Notes: a model not told the origin generated them from the sequence alone. Shown: positions 1-8,752, counted from the first letter of the stretch. The stretch: 49,658 nt of DNA from Corynebacterium kroppenstedtii (GCF_003243515.1 NZ_QFRA01000011.1:1-49658), one strand, 5' to 3'. A program made the numbers and translations.

Positions 1-286
1 ATTGGGTAATGACTGTGGTGGCAAAACGGGATTCAGGCGAATCGTCTGCTTGCAAAGTGAGTACATGTAATGCTTCGACTGTATTTAGCCCAGCACCAGA
101 AACCATCAATGTCGCCAAGACAAATGTCGCCAAGACAAAGGCTAGAATGAGCAAAAATAATATTACTAACACGGCAATTGTGCGCGGCTCCACCTGCCTT
201 GTCAGTGGACCACATCGAAATCCTCGTGATGAAGTAGTGACGACCGCGTATGCTGATGTCGTCCCAGAAGTATCTGAGGTCTTCAC
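1..286 (-). CDS. FecCD-family iron-siderophore ABC transporter permease, N-terminal part (runs off window)
   Basis: Only the first 95 codons are present. The frame begins VKTSDTSGTTSAYAVVTT, then has a long hydrophobic helix (RTIAVLVILFLLILAFVLA and onward). A loop typical of FecCD permeases follows (LNTVEALHVLTLQADDSPES), just before the expected RLPR motif, which would lie outside the window. I chose the GTG that overlaps the stop of the upstream permease gene in a GTGA arrangement, because it gives a 4-bp coupled start and the hydrophobic segment is in that frame. The product would be the second membrane subunit of an Fe3+-siderophore importer, partner of the neighbouring permease and of the divergent binding protein. 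The ATPase gene is presumably further left. The family call rests on the N-terminus and context. Confidence 0.72.
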   Translation of the reverse strand, partial: MKTSDTSGTTSAYAVVTTSSRGFRCGPLTRQVEPRTIAVLVILFLLILAFVLATFVLATLMVSGAGLNTVEALHVLTLQADDSPESRFATTVITQ

Positions 287-1334
287 TGGTGAACCCCCCT
301 TTGCGCGAGCCCAATCAGAATTGGTCCGGAAATAAATGCAACGACAACGCTGGCAGGCAGCTCGCTGTCAAGCAGAAACCGCCCCGCTATATCTGCCGCT
401 AGAATGAGAGTTGGTCCGACTACTGCGGAAAGTAGGACAACTAGCCGATCGCTATGAAAATCAAGTTTGCGGATTATATGGGGCGTGACTAGCCCTACGA
501 ACGTAAACACTCCAACCGTGGCTGTCGCGGTAGCCGCCATGATGGTCACAGCTATCACAATCATGACACGTGTACGCCGAACGTTTACCCCGAGCGCCGC
601 TGCGGATTCATCTCCCATGCTCAACATGTTGATACTTCCCACATGAGGAAGAACACACACGAGACCAATCAAGAGTCCGAGAGCCGAGATAGCCACCGGC
701 GTAAATCCAGCTACATCCACTGATCCGACCATCCACGACCGAACCTGTGCGAAAGCCTGTGGGTCTACGAGTATGAGTCCGTCAGAAATTCCTTCGAGGA
801 TGGCTCCTACCGCGATGCCGGTGAGAAGTAACTTCATGGGACTAATTACGCCATTTTTTCTCCCAGTGCCACCCGATACGTCACAGTGATGGCTGCCGTT
901 GCCCCGACAATAGCCATCACGACAAAAATCAGTGGGGACGACCAACCAAGAAGGCTCAACATTAACGCAGCAAAAAATGCGGCTCCCGCGTTGATACCCA
1001 ACACACCAGTATCCGCCAAAGGGTTACGTGTGAGTGCTTGCAACAATGCCCCGGCCAGTGACAGGGCCGCACCAGCTGACATGGTAATGAGGGTGCGAGG
1101 TAGTCGGCGATCAACGATAACAGAGTGTGCGGGATTCGATGGATCCTCGTTTACAAGTGCAGAAAAGACTTCCCTTAGTGAGATATTACGAGCACCGAGA
1201 GTCAAACTAGCTGCCGCGAGTATCACTGTTAATACTAGAAAAATAGACGCGATCGTTGCCGCTCGTGCACTTTCGCTCTTCACACGAGCCTGAGTGCGAC
1301 CGCCAGAAGGTGCCGATGGCGAAGCGGGAGACAC
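283..1334 (-). pseudogene. FecCD-family iron-siderophore ABC permease, frameshifted in an A6 run
   Basis: Reading leftward, the first 162 codons encode a normal FecCD N-terminus: one helix, then VDRRLPRTLITMSAGAAL, ALTRNPLADTGVLGINAGAA and more helices. They end GEKMA-stop. The rest of the permease (NGVISPMKLLLTGIAVGAI through GVHQ) continues in another frame. One extra A in the A6 run at 854-859 would fuse the halves as GEK-NGVISPM, giving about 350 residues, the usual family length. The start is a GTG with AGGTGA just upstream. As written, the gene is broken unless the base is a sequencing error or slippage restores the frame. The next permease overlaps its stop by 4 bp. Its role would be membrane translocation of ferric siderophore. 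Confidence 0.8.
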
Positions 1335-1347
1335 AGATCACCTCATG

Positions 1348-1366
1348 TAAGGTTGGGGTTAATTAG
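1348..1366. promoter_or_regulatory. candidate DtxR/DmdR-type iron operator
   Basis: TAAGGTTGGGGTTAATTAG matches 12 of 19 positions of the corynebacterial DtxR consensus TTAGGTTAGGCTAACCTAA. It lies between the two divergent iron-uptake transcription units, upstream of the -10 of the binding-protein gene and touching a leftward -10 (TATACT, 1370-1365). That position would let one iron-bound repressor shut both units. The match is imperfect, so this is an inference supported by context. Confidence 0.45.
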
Positions 1367-1379
1367 TATATTCGGTTAC

Positions 1380-1385
1380 TATAAT
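1380..1385 (+). promoter_or_regulatory. -10 element TATAAT of a probably leaderless transcript
   Basis: A perfect TATAAT ends five bases before the GTG of the binding-protein gene and no Shine-Dalgarno sequence precedes that GTG. Transcription would start at or next to the initiation codon, so the mRNA is probably leaderless, as is common in actinobacteria. No convincing -35 hexamer is visible; the candidate DtxR box covers that position. Confidence 0.6.
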
Positions 1386-1390
1386 CGACC

Positions 1391-2434
1391 GTGTCTAAAT
1401 ACTTGAATAAGACCAACCTCGCACGAACTATCGCGATTACAACACTTTTCTCCCTAGGATTGGCATTAACTGCTTGCATCCCGTTCTCTGATCAGACCCA
1501 AAATAACTCCCCACAGCAAGCTAACAATCAGCGTGCTCCCAGCGGCAAAGACGCTGACAACATCGCTGAACAATCCGCTAAATTCGGCTCCGATGCCAAG
1601 CCTGGCCATTTTCCCCGTGAGGTCACTCACGCAATGGGTTCCACAACGATTACCTCCGAGCCGAAACGCGTTGTTGTACTGGAAACTGGTGAGCTCGACT
1701 CGGTTCTAGCAATGGGGTTGAAACCCGTCGGAATCACGACAACCAAAGGTTCCGAGCCTGTTCCCTCCTACTTAGCCGATCGAGTTAAGGATGTAGCCAC
1801 GGTGGGAACTGTCAACGAAATTAACGTGGAGAAAATAGCTGAGCTCCACCCCGATCTCATCCTTGGCACACAGTTGCGAGCCGAAAAACTATACCCTCAA
1901 CTCAGCGCCATTGCCCCTACTGTTTTTGGCATCAGGCCAGGATTTACTTGGAAGGAGAATTTTTTACTCGCTGGTGCAGCTCTAGGCCGCGAAGACAAAG
2001 CTAAAGAAGTGTTAGCTCACTATGATCATGCCGCCACAAACATCAAAGAAAGAATAGAACCTGGAACCAAGGTAACCATGGTGCGTTTCCTCCCCGATAA
2101 GCTGCGGCTTTACGCTCATAAATCGCTGATCGGCACCGTGTTGTGCGATGCTGGTTTTGCACGACCGAAGTCCCAAGACGTCGACCAGCTTGCAACTGAG
2201 ATCTCACCCGAGGAAATAGACAAGGCAGACGCAGATTATATTTTCTACAGTAGCTATGGCGATCCGGACGCTACCGGTGAAAATAAAATAGTTTCGAGTT
2301 CTGCATGGCAGAACCTACAAGCCACCAAGAAAGGGCACGTTCACAGGGTTGACGATGGTTTATGGGGTCTCGGCCTCGGACCGGTCGGCGCAACCAAGAT
2401 CATCGAACTACTAGGCGACTTTATCAAGCACTAG
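1391..2434 (+). CDS. Siderophore-binding lipoprotein of an iron ABC transporter
   Basis: A 347-residue protein with a lipoprotein signal: charged N-terminus, hydrophobic stretch and lipobox LTAC with the lipidated Cys at residue 29. A polar Gln/Asn/Ser-rich linker follows. The rest is a periplasmic-binding-protein type 2 fold of the FepB/FhuD class, with KRVVVLETGELDSVLAMGL near residues 95-115, an EKIAELHPDLILG segment and a C-terminal WGLGLGPVGATKII. It would capture ferric siderophore at the outer face of the membrane and deliver it to the two permeases encoded divergently. Start is a GTG directly after a -10 box. The gene appears intact although the partner permease is frameshifted. The exact siderophore cannot be told from sequence. 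Confidence 0.86.
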   Translation: MSKYLNKTNLARTIAITTLFSLGLALTACIPFSDQTQNNSPQQANNQRAPSGKDADNIAEQSAKFGSDAKPGHFPREVTHAMGSTTITSEPKRVVVLETGELDSVLAMGLKPVGITTTKGSEPVPSYLADRVKDVATVGTVNEINVEKIAELHPDLILGTQLRAEKLYPQLSAIAPTVFGIRPGFTWKENFLLAGAALGREDKAKEVLAHYDHAATNIKERIEPGTKVTMVRFLPDKLRLYAHKSLIGTVLCDAGFARPKSQDVDQLATEISPEEIDKADADYIFYSSYGDPDATGENKIVSSSAWQNLQATKKGHVHRVDDGLWGLGLGPVGATKIIELLGDFIKH

Positions 2435-2587
2435 GCCACAAACATCCACACCACCACGAGGTTCAAAACGCGGCCAAAGGTGGTAAGGCCGGGGATAGCG
2501 AGGAGCACAATAACTCCGGCACACTAGGCCCTCATCCCCATGGTCCCGAGCCACGGCATCGTCCTCCACGCGAAAATGGAACAGTCG

Positions 2588-2624
2588 AGGGCTGAGGTAC
2601 CCCGACGAGGAGTGTGGATGGGAG
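2588..2624 (-). repeat. Segment shared with 3640-3675, possible third remnant of the lipoprotein gene family
   Basis: On the plus strand both segments begin AGGGCTGAGGTA. They stay alike, with one gap, through GAGGAGT and GGATGG, roughly 30 of 37 positions by eye. One frame here contains GTSALD against VTSALRD in the other copy. The 247 bp between the binding-protein stop and the lipoprotein stop otherwise hold no convincing gene or terminator. I read it as debris of a further duplicate, with low certainty. Confidence 0.35.
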
Positions 2625-2681
2625 GCGACAGGGCGTGCTGTTGGGATACGGCTGATTTTATTTCTCCTGTATTTCCTTCCC

Positions 2682-3371
2682 TTATCGGTCAAGCCCCTGA
2701 TTAGGGATACGGCCTTCTGGCTCAACATGGTCTCCCACCCAACGGAAAGTGACGTCCGAGTAGAATTCAGATGATGCAGCATTGGGGAGGCCTGAATCAC
2801 GAAGAGCTTCCCAGTCCTTCATTCGTATGGTGACGGAATCGCCGCTTTCACCCAAAAAACTCATGACTTGCTGTCGTGTGTCCGAGCCAACCCCTAGAAA
2901 TTCGCCCTTGTGGAAAAGCATGAGTTGTGTGCCAAATTGAGCATTGCCTATTTGGGCTTGTGTGACTAGTGCATAGCTTAGGTCAGAACAGCGGTTATAA
3001 TTTGTCGTGTCGGTGAGTCGTCAACCGAACTCGTTCGGCGGAATATGCCCAATGTTGTTGAGAATTTCTGGTGCTTGGGGTTCGACATCACAGCTAGCTG
3101 AGGATCTATTCGAAGATCTTTCTGGCGAAGCGGGACGACTGTGTGCCGGGTTAGGCGCTGCTTGTTGGTGTTCGGTGGGGTCCGGGGAACTTGATGTGAG
3201 CGTCTCCGGAGTACTTGATTTGTTTGTTGAATCGGGTTCAACGGCGGCGGTGTGAGACCTGTGCGGCTCGGCATTGTTACTGTCCTTCTCACATGCTGTG
3301 ACACTAACCATCAACGCAGTTGCAACTACAGTCACGCCAAGCGAGCGGTAGGGTGAAATGAATCTTTTCAT
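2682..3371 (-). pseudogene. LppP/LprE-like lipoprotein gene interrupted by an in-frame TGA
   Basis: Read leftward from ATG (GGAG seven bases upstream), the gene encodes a lipoprotein signal (MKRFISPYRSLGVTVVATAL, lipobox VTAC, Cys 27), a Ser/Thr/Pro/Asn-rich linker, then CDVEPQAPEILNNIGHIPPNEFG and a TGA at 3021-3023, codon 117. The same frame stays open afterwards as RLTDTTNYNRCSDLSYALVTQ, MLFHKGEFLGVG and FRWVGDHVEPEGRI for 113 more codons. This pattern (Cys, PPG-W, NY-x-C-x-DLS, LFH-x-G) is that of actinobacterial LppP/LprE lipoproteins, and the stop sits where that family commonly has Trp, so a TGG-to-TGA change is likely. Function of the family is not established. The annotation as pseudogene assumes the stop is real. 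Confidence 0.72.
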
Positions 3372-3490
3372 TGGAAACTCCCATGAGGAGTAGGAAACGT
3401 GAGTTGTCCGTTTCCTTAGGATATTAACATCGATTCCGATAGTGTGCACTAAAAGCGGTTTAGGATTCTTTGTTTTTTTTAAAAGGTGGT

Positions 3491-3992
3491 TTATTTCGTC
3501 AATTTTTGATCCTGAATCCGGCCCTCCGGATCAACGTAGTCACCAACCCAGCGGAATGTGTTGGAGTGATACAGGGATGAGGTTTGTTCTGATTAAGCGT
3601 TGACCGAGTATTCTTTTTGCGTTGTTCCGTGTATCTCGCAGGGCTGAGGTAACCCGGGAGGAGTAGGGATGGAAGTTATTGGGGGTAGTGACTATTGAGT
3701 GGCCAATAATCAGGTGGGTAGGGGCGGAATAAGGTTGATCAACTCGATCTGGAAGCTTCGCGGAAATATCGATGTGCAGTGAGGCCATCCAGGCGCGGGA
3801 TGGCCTCATATCTAGGTCACGATGATCCGATTGAAGATAGTCACGAGCAGTACATTGCCGTTCGCGATGCTGAGAGAAATAATGGCTTAACCTGGCTACC
3901 ACGTCCTCCGGTGACCCCTGAGGTAGCGTGAACCTGCCTCCGCGAGAAGGAGGTTCGTGAACTAGATTGAGCGTCATTTTCCAGGCCACCAT
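3491..3992 (-). pseudogene. Degraded second copy of the LppP/LprE-like gene
   Basis: The segment 3592-3491 reads, on the minus strand, SEQTSSLYHSN then TFRWVGDYVDPEGRIQDQ and LTK-stop. This is nearly the C-terminus of the neighbouring lipoprotein (TFRWVGDHVEPEGRIPNQ). It is preceded in frame by TAA. The upstream open frame (3992 to 3540, 150 codons, MVAWKMTLNLVHEPPSRGG) is offset. It contains RAWMASLHIDI and SAPTHLIIGHSIV, which I read as worn versions of the family's DLSW and HLLLFH-x-G segments. No signal peptide is seen. I infer one ancestral gene broken by a frameshift and N-terminal loss. The C-terminal match is direct observation; the rest is weaker. The upstream frame could instead be an unrelated small gene. 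Confidence 0.5.
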
Positions 3993-4278
3993 GTGTGTAT
4001 TGTGGCTCAGTTCCCCGGCGCCTACTCAATTGTTCCACTTCGTTCGGTATATCCCGAAGCCCGTTGTTCTTAGCACTGCACCACGCTGTACTCTGTTGGC
4101 TAGACGGTACAGTGTTTACCGACCATTTTGTTAACGCCAGCTCCGCACCTGTCGGACTACGGTCAACCGAGGATGTTAACCATCATGCGCTCATGCGCTG
4201 CGTGGCTTTCGGCCTCTGGGGGACGTACGCCGGCCGATAGACTGTGGAGCTTCACCATGTATAAAGCGAGGTTCGTTC
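3993..4278. other. Gap before alaS, no gene recognised; candidate alaS promoter at its end
   Basis: No coding frame in this 286-bp stretch looks real. Near its right end TAGACT (4238-4243) and TATAAA (4260-4265) are 16 bp apart and could form the alaS promoter, which would leave a very short leader containing GCGAGG. A second -10-like TACAGT lies at 4108-4113. No T-box-like leader was recognised. Confidence 0.4.
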
Positions 4279-6939
4279 GTGTACACACACGAGATCAGGG
4301 AACGGTTCACGGAACACTTTGTTAAAGCTGGGCACACGTCCGTCCCCAGCGCGTCACTGATCCTGGACGATCCGAACCTGCTCTTTGTTAACGCGGGAAT
4401 GGTTCCCTTCAAACCGTACTTCTTGGGTCAACAAACCCCTCCGTTTAACACGGCTACCTCCATCCAGAAATGTGTTCGCACACTGGATATCGACGAAGTC
4501 GGTATCACGACGCGTCACAACACGTTTTTCCAGATGGCGGGCAATTTCTCCTTCGGAAACTACTTCAAGGAAGGCGCAATTACCCACGCCTGGGAGCTGC
4601 TCACCAGTTCATTTGACGACGGGGGATTCGGCCTTGATCCTGATCGGTTGTGGGTCACTATCTATCAGGATGACGACGAAGCTGGCGACATTTGGCATGA
4701 CAAGATAGGTATTCCGCGTGAGCGCATCCAGCGCCTGGGGATGGCGGATAACTATTGGTCGATGGGAATCCCCGGACCGTGTGGCCCCAGCTCCGAAATC
4801 TATTACGACCGCGGACCGGAATACGGTAAAGAAGGCGGGCCTGTTGTCGATGACACTCGCTACATCGAAATTTGGAACCTCGTGTTCATGGAAAACGAGC
4901 GGGGCGAGGGGACAGGCAAGGATAATTTTGAAATTCTGGGACCTCTCCCGAAAAAGAACATTGATACGGGGTTAGGTATCGAGCGAGTCGCCTGCATCCT
5001 GCAGGGCGTTGACAACGTCTACGAGACCGACCTTCTCCGCCCAGTTATCGACGTTGCCGAAGAACTGACGGGAGCTCGCTACGGCGCACGTCACGCAGAT
5101 GATGTCCGGTTCCGAGTTATCGCTGATCACTGCCGTACCGCGTTAATGCTCATTCTCGACGGAGTTGCTCCCAGTAATGAGGGACGCGGCTACATTTTGC
5201 GACGCCTCCTGCGCCGCATCGTTCGGTCCGCTCGTCTTTTGGGCGCAACGCACGAAACCATGGAACGGTTCATGGAAACCGTTCGTCGCACCATGACCCC
5301 GTCGTACCCTGAGATCGAAGACAACTGGGAGCGAATTCGGTCAACCGCTGTAGCCGAGGAACGCGCATTCTTGGCGACGCTGGAATCGGGCGAAAAACTC
5401 TTCACGACCATTGCGCAAGACCTCAAAGCCCGCGGTGAGACTGTTTTCCCCGGTTCAGACGCCTTTATCCTGCACGATACGCACGGTTTCCCCATCGACC
5501 TGACTGCCGAAATGGCTAATGAACAAGGGCTGACCTTGGATCGTGAGGCCTTCGATCGTCACATGCAGGACCAGAAAGCCCGGGCTAAGGCCGACAACCG
5601 TGCGAAGAAACACGGACACGCCAACCTGTCGGTGTATCGCCCTTTCGTCGACAACCATGCGATGGTCTTTACCGGCTATGACACCCTGGAAGATGAGGGA
5701 ACCATCCTGGGGATGGTGTCCAATGGTCAACTCGTTGAAAAAGCAACTGAGGGCGACCACGTCGATGTCATTCTTGACCGCACCCCCTTCTATGCAGAGT
5801 CCGGCGGGCAAATGGCCGATCACGGAGAACTATCGACGGCCGGTGCCCGCTTGAAGGTCAACGATGTGCAGAAGATTGGCAAGAAACTGTGGGTGCACAA
5901 GACCGAAGTAACCGGTGGCGAGATCGCCGTCGGAATGAAGGTGGAGGGCAGAGTTGACCCCCAGTGGCGACATGCTGCGCGACAAGCCCATTCAGGTACA
6001 CACCTGATTCACGCTGCGCTGCGGCAGGTTTTGGGGCCAACAGCGGTTCAGGCGGGGTCGATGAACAGGCCTGGCTACCTGCGGTTCGATTTCAATTTCA
6101 ATCGTCCTCTTACTGATGAGCAGCTGAAAGATATTCAGGACATCGCCAATTCCGCGGTGGACGCCGACTACACCGTCAACACCATCGAGACCTCGCTTGA
6201 TGAGGCAAAGAAGATGGGGGCTTTGGCGCTCTTCGGTCAAAACTATGGTGACTGGGTTCGAGTCGTCGAAATTGGCGGCCCGTTCTCTATGGAACTGTGC
6301 GGTGGCACGCACGTCGACCACGCATCACAAGTTGGACCCATCGCTATTCTGGGGGAATCATCAGTAGGATCCGGAGCTCGGCGCATCGAAGCCTATACAG
6401 GTCTGGATTCATTCCGTTACCTGGCTCAGCAACAGTCGACACTGACTACAGTAGCCACGTCGCTCAAAGCGGCAGCCGATGACGTTCCTGAGCGCGTTGA
6501 CCAATTAGCTGCTCGCCTTCACGACGCTGAACGTGCTGTTGCGCGTGCCCATCAGCAGGCGCTCCAATCTAAGGCGGACGAGTTTGTGGCTCACTCTCAT
6601 CGCCTCAACAATGTGACGGTGGTAGCTGAAAGTGTGTCGGATGTGGAGGCCAAAGATTTGCGTCCGATGGCACTAGACGTCAGAAGCCGGTTAGGCAATG
6701 AGCCTGCAGTCGTGATTTTGATCAGTTCTACTGGCAATAAAGTGCCCTTCGTTGTGTCAGCGAATGAACGGGCAACTGATAGCGGCATCAACGCGAACTC
6801 GCTCGTGAAAATCATCGGCCAATTAGTAAATGGTCGCGGTGGCGGAAAACCTGATATGGCCCAGGGGTCGGGTAGCGATTCAACCCGAATCTCGCAAGCA
6901 CTAGATGCCGTGCTCGACGACCTTAAGAAGCAGGGATAA
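4279..6939 (+). CDS. alaS: Alanyl-tRNA synthetase
   Basis: An 886-residue class II synthetase, the usual length, that charges tRNA-Ala with alanine in the cytoplasm. The start GTG gives MYTHEIRERFTEHFVKAGH, the normal N-terminus, with GCGAGG upstream. Class II motif 2 lies in RHNTFFQMAGNFSFG (about residues 75-90) and motif 3 in NEGRGYILRRLLRR (about 300). The editing domain has the zinc ligands HSGTH near residue 570 and CGGTH near 673. The C-terminal segment GGRGGGKPDMAQGSG is the typical DHHA1 ending. It heads a rightward block with ruvX five bases downstream, so the two are probably co-transcribed. Confidence 0.97.
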   Translation: MYTHEIRERFTEHFVKAGHTSVPSASLILDDPNLLFVNAGMVPFKPYFLGQQTPPFNTATSIQKCVRTLDIDEVGITTRHNTFFQMAGNFSFGNYFKEGAITHAWELLTSSFDDGGFGLDPDRLWVTIYQDDDEAGDIWHDKIGIPRERIQRLGMADNYWSMGIPGPCGPSSEIYYDRGPEYGKEGGPVVDDTRYIEIWNLVFMENERGEGTGKDNFEILGPLPKKNIDTGLGIERVACILQGVDNVYETDLLRPVIDVAEELTGARYGARHADDVRFRVIADHCRTALMLILDGVAPSNEGRGYILRRLLRRIVRSARLLGATHETMERFMETVRRTMTPSYPEIEDNWERIRSTAVAEERAFLATLESGEKLFTTIAQDLKARGETVFPGSDAFILHDTHGFPIDLTAEMANEQGLTLDREAFDRHMQDQKARAKADNRAKKHGHANLSVYRPFVDNHAMVFTGYDTLEDEGTILGMVSNGQLVEKATEGDHVDVILDRTPFYAESGGQMADHGELSTAGARLKVNDVQKIGKKLWVHKTEVTGGEIAVGMKVEGRVDPQWRHAARQAHSGTHLIHAALRQVLGPTAVQAGSMNRPGYLRFDFNFNRPLTDEQLKDIQDIANSAVDADYTVNTIETSLDEAKKMGALALFGQNYGDWVRVVEIGGPFSMELCGGTHVDHASQVGPIAILGESSVGSGARRIEAYTGLDSFRYLAQQQSTLTTVATSLKAAADDVPERVDQLAARLHDAERAVARAHQQALQSKADEFVAHSHRLNNVTVVAESVSDVEAKDLRPMALDVRSRLGNEPAVVILISSTGNKVPFVVSANERATDSGINANSLVKIIGQLVNGRGGGKPDMAQGSGSDSTRISQALDAVLDDLKKQG

Positions 6940-6944
6940 ATTCA

Positions 6945-7442
6945 TTGACGAAAGACATTGTTCCTGACCGTCCAGGAGAGGATGATCCTGGCCCCGGTCG
7001 TCGTTTGGGGTTGGACGTCGGCACCGTTCGTATTGGTGTCGCCGTAAGTGATCCTGATGGCATCCTCGCTACGCCGGTCTCCACCATTGCGCGAACTACC
7101 AAGAGGCGTGGGCCTGATGGGGAAGACATTAGCTCCATCGTTCAGCTCGTGCGCGACTACTCGGTGGTTGAAGTCGTCATAGGGTTGCCAAGGATGTTGG
7201 ACGGATCGGCTGGTTCATCAGTTAAGCATGCTCATGATGTGGGTTTCCGCCTCCGCCGGCGACTGGAACACAACGGAGTTGATGTCCCCATTAGATACGT
7301 CGACGAACGCATGACTACTGTGATGGCCCAATCCAACCTCCACGACGCTGGTATCAGTGTTAAACAGGGTCGATCGGTTATCGATCAGGCTGCTGCTGTT
7401 GAGATCCTCCAGACCTGGTTAGATCAGCGTCACAGACGTTAA
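6945..7442 (+). CDS. ruvX: YqgF/RuvX family, putative Holliday junction resolvase or pre-16S rRNA nuclease
   Basis: A 165-residue RNase H-like protein. The first acidic residue is in RRLGLDVGTVRIGVAVSD, then VIGLPRMLDGSAG, then RYVDERMTTVMAQ (the DER motif) and the last acidic residue in VIDQAAAVEIL. The family processes the 5' end of 16S rRNA in E. coli (YqgF) and has been proposed as a Holliday junction resolvase; the sequence alone cannot separate the roles. Start is TTG, since the frame opens there and no better start precedes the core. It follows alaS closely, as in other actinobacteria. Confidence 0.92.
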   Translation: MTKDIVPDRPGEDDPGPGRRLGLDVGTVRIGVAVSDPDGILATPVSTIARTTKRRGPDGEDISSIVQLVRDYSVVEVVIGLPRMLDGSAGSSVKHAHDVGFRLRRRLEHNGVDVPIRYVDERMTTVMAQSNLHDAGISVKQGRSVIDQAAAVEILQTWLDQRHRR

Positions 7443-7543
7443 CGGAATGGTGTTGATCATCAACCAAAAAGTAGCAATTCTTCGAGAGAAGAAGCATTTG
7501 TGGTAGTTGAATACGTCCACGCTCTCTGATTTAGTGGAGTGGC

Positions 7544-7549
7544 TATAAT
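7544..7549 (+). promoter_or_regulatory. -10 element TATAAT upstream of mltG
   Basis: A perfect TATAAT lies in the 143-bp AT-rich gap between ruvX and mltG, 36 bases before the preferred mltG start. No good -35 is visible at normal spacing. It suggests that mltG and aroE have a promoter separate from alaS-ruvX. Confidence 0.5.
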
Positions 7550-7585
7550 TATTTATCTGTCCTGTTGCCGGAACTAGGAGAATTT

Positions 7586-8752
7586 GTGCCATCGAGCCAA
7601 ACACGTCGTCGCCGTCATCGTGCTGGGCATAAACAAAACGCCATAGCCGTGACAGTGGCATTAGCTGTGTTGTTGGCCGGCGTGATTACTTACGTCGTAT
7701 ACAACAACGTAGCGGGGGACAAGGGCGATTTTTCGGGGAACGGAAACTCGACGTCAGCACTGGTCAGAGTGGATGAAGGCGACACAATTTCCTCGCTGTC
7801 CTCGACGTTGGTGAACAAGAAGATCGTGTCCTCGCGTCGTTCTTTGATGAATGCGGCGAAGAACAAGGGCGGTGCAGTTAATTTACAGCAAGGTTATTAT
7901 ATCTTGCATCAAAAGATGTCCTCTCAAGCTGCTATCGATGCGCTGATGTCCGACGAAGCTCGACGAGGGGTCGTCGACATTCCGACCGGGGCTACTTTGC
8001 ATGATGTCCATGTGGTCGGTGGACAGACACGGGCAGGCATTTTCTCCTTAGTAGCTAAACAAGCGTGCATTTCTAAAGATAGTGACTGTGTTTCTGCTAG
8101 TGATCTTGAAAAAGCCGTGGCGAATAGCAGTCTAGAGGAATTAGGCATTCCATCGTGGGCATCCAAAGCAGTGTCGGCGCGTGGAAATGATCCCAAACGG
8201 CTGGAGGGGCTTATCCACCCCGGTGTCCACATTTTTGACCCCACCGCATTACCTGCAACTATTCTCAAGACACTGGTCACTGAAGGTGCCAAGACATACG
8301 AAGGCACAGGATTATCGTCAGCAGCACAAACTGTGGGGCTATCGGAATATCACCTATTGACGGCTGCCTCACTCGTCGAGCGTGAAGCACCCCAGCAGGA
8401 TTTTGCGAAGGTTGCGCGAGTCATTAAGAACCGCCTCGATAAGCCGATGAAACTCGAGTTCGATTCGACGGTGAACTACGGGTTGGACGAGCAAGAGGTC
8501 GCGACGACTAACCAGGACCGTTCCAAAAAGACTCCGTGGAACACGTACGCAGTGGAAGGATTGCCCGTGACACCGATCGCATCGCCATCGCTATCCGCGG
8601 TGCACGCTATGGAGAAACCCGCTGACGGTGACTGGCTTTACTTCGTAACGATCGACAAGAACGGGACAACCGTGTTTAGCCACGATTTCTCCGATCATGA
8701 AGCAGCGATTAAAAAAGCGCAAGAAAGTGGAATGCTTGACAGTGCCCGTTAG
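7586..8752 (+). CDS. mltG: Endolytic murein transglycosylase MltG
   Basis: A 388-residue membrane-anchored enzyme that cuts nascent peptidoglycan glycan strands next to the membrane. It has a basic N-terminus (TRRRRHRAGHKQ), one transmembrane helix (NAIAVTVALAVLLAGVITYV), a LysM-like region and the YceG domain with AASLVEREA (catalytic Glu in the conserved position) and EFDSTVNYGL. The C-terminal part carries the family's YAVEGLPVTPIASPS and DGDWLYFV. I chose GTG because AGGAG sits five bases before it; a TTG seven codons earlier in the same frame lacks such a site. The 3' end overlaps aroE. Confidence 0.93.
   Translation: MPSSQTRRRRHRAGHKQNAIAVTVALAVLLAGVITYVVYNNVAGDKGDFSGNGNSTSALVRVDEGDTISSLSSTLVNKKIVSSRRSLMNAAKNKGGAVNLQQGYYILHQKMSSQAAIDALMSDEARRGVVDIPTGATLHDVHVVGGQTRAGIFSLVAKQACISKDSDCVSASDLEKAVANSSLEELGIPSWASKAVSARGNDPKRLEGLIHPGVHIFDPTALPATILKTLVTEGAKTYEGTGLSSAAQTVGLSEYHLLTAASLVEREAPQQDFAKVARVIKNRLDKPMKLEFDSTVNYGLDEQEVATTNQDRSKKTPWNTYAVEGLPVTPIASPSLSAVHAMEKPADGDWLYFVTIDKNGTTVFSHDFSDHEAAIKKAQESGMLDSAR

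Noticed and set aside
2411..2800. 129-codon minus-strand frame over the lipoprotein 3' end
   Set aside because: It runs in a different frame from the conserved lipoprotein C-terminus; at most it covers debris of another copy.
3021..3023. Selenocysteine at the in-frame TGA of the lipoprotein gene
   Set aside because: The aligned residue is most likely Trp, no selenocysteine insertion element is evident, and lipoproteins of this family are not selenoproteins.
3995..4325. Two small plus-strand frames before alaS
   Set aside because: No ribosome-binding site or family resemblance; one overlaps the start of alaS.
8211..8220. Third DnaA box (TTATCCACC)
   Set aside because: One mismatch to the consensus and located inside the mltG coding sequence.
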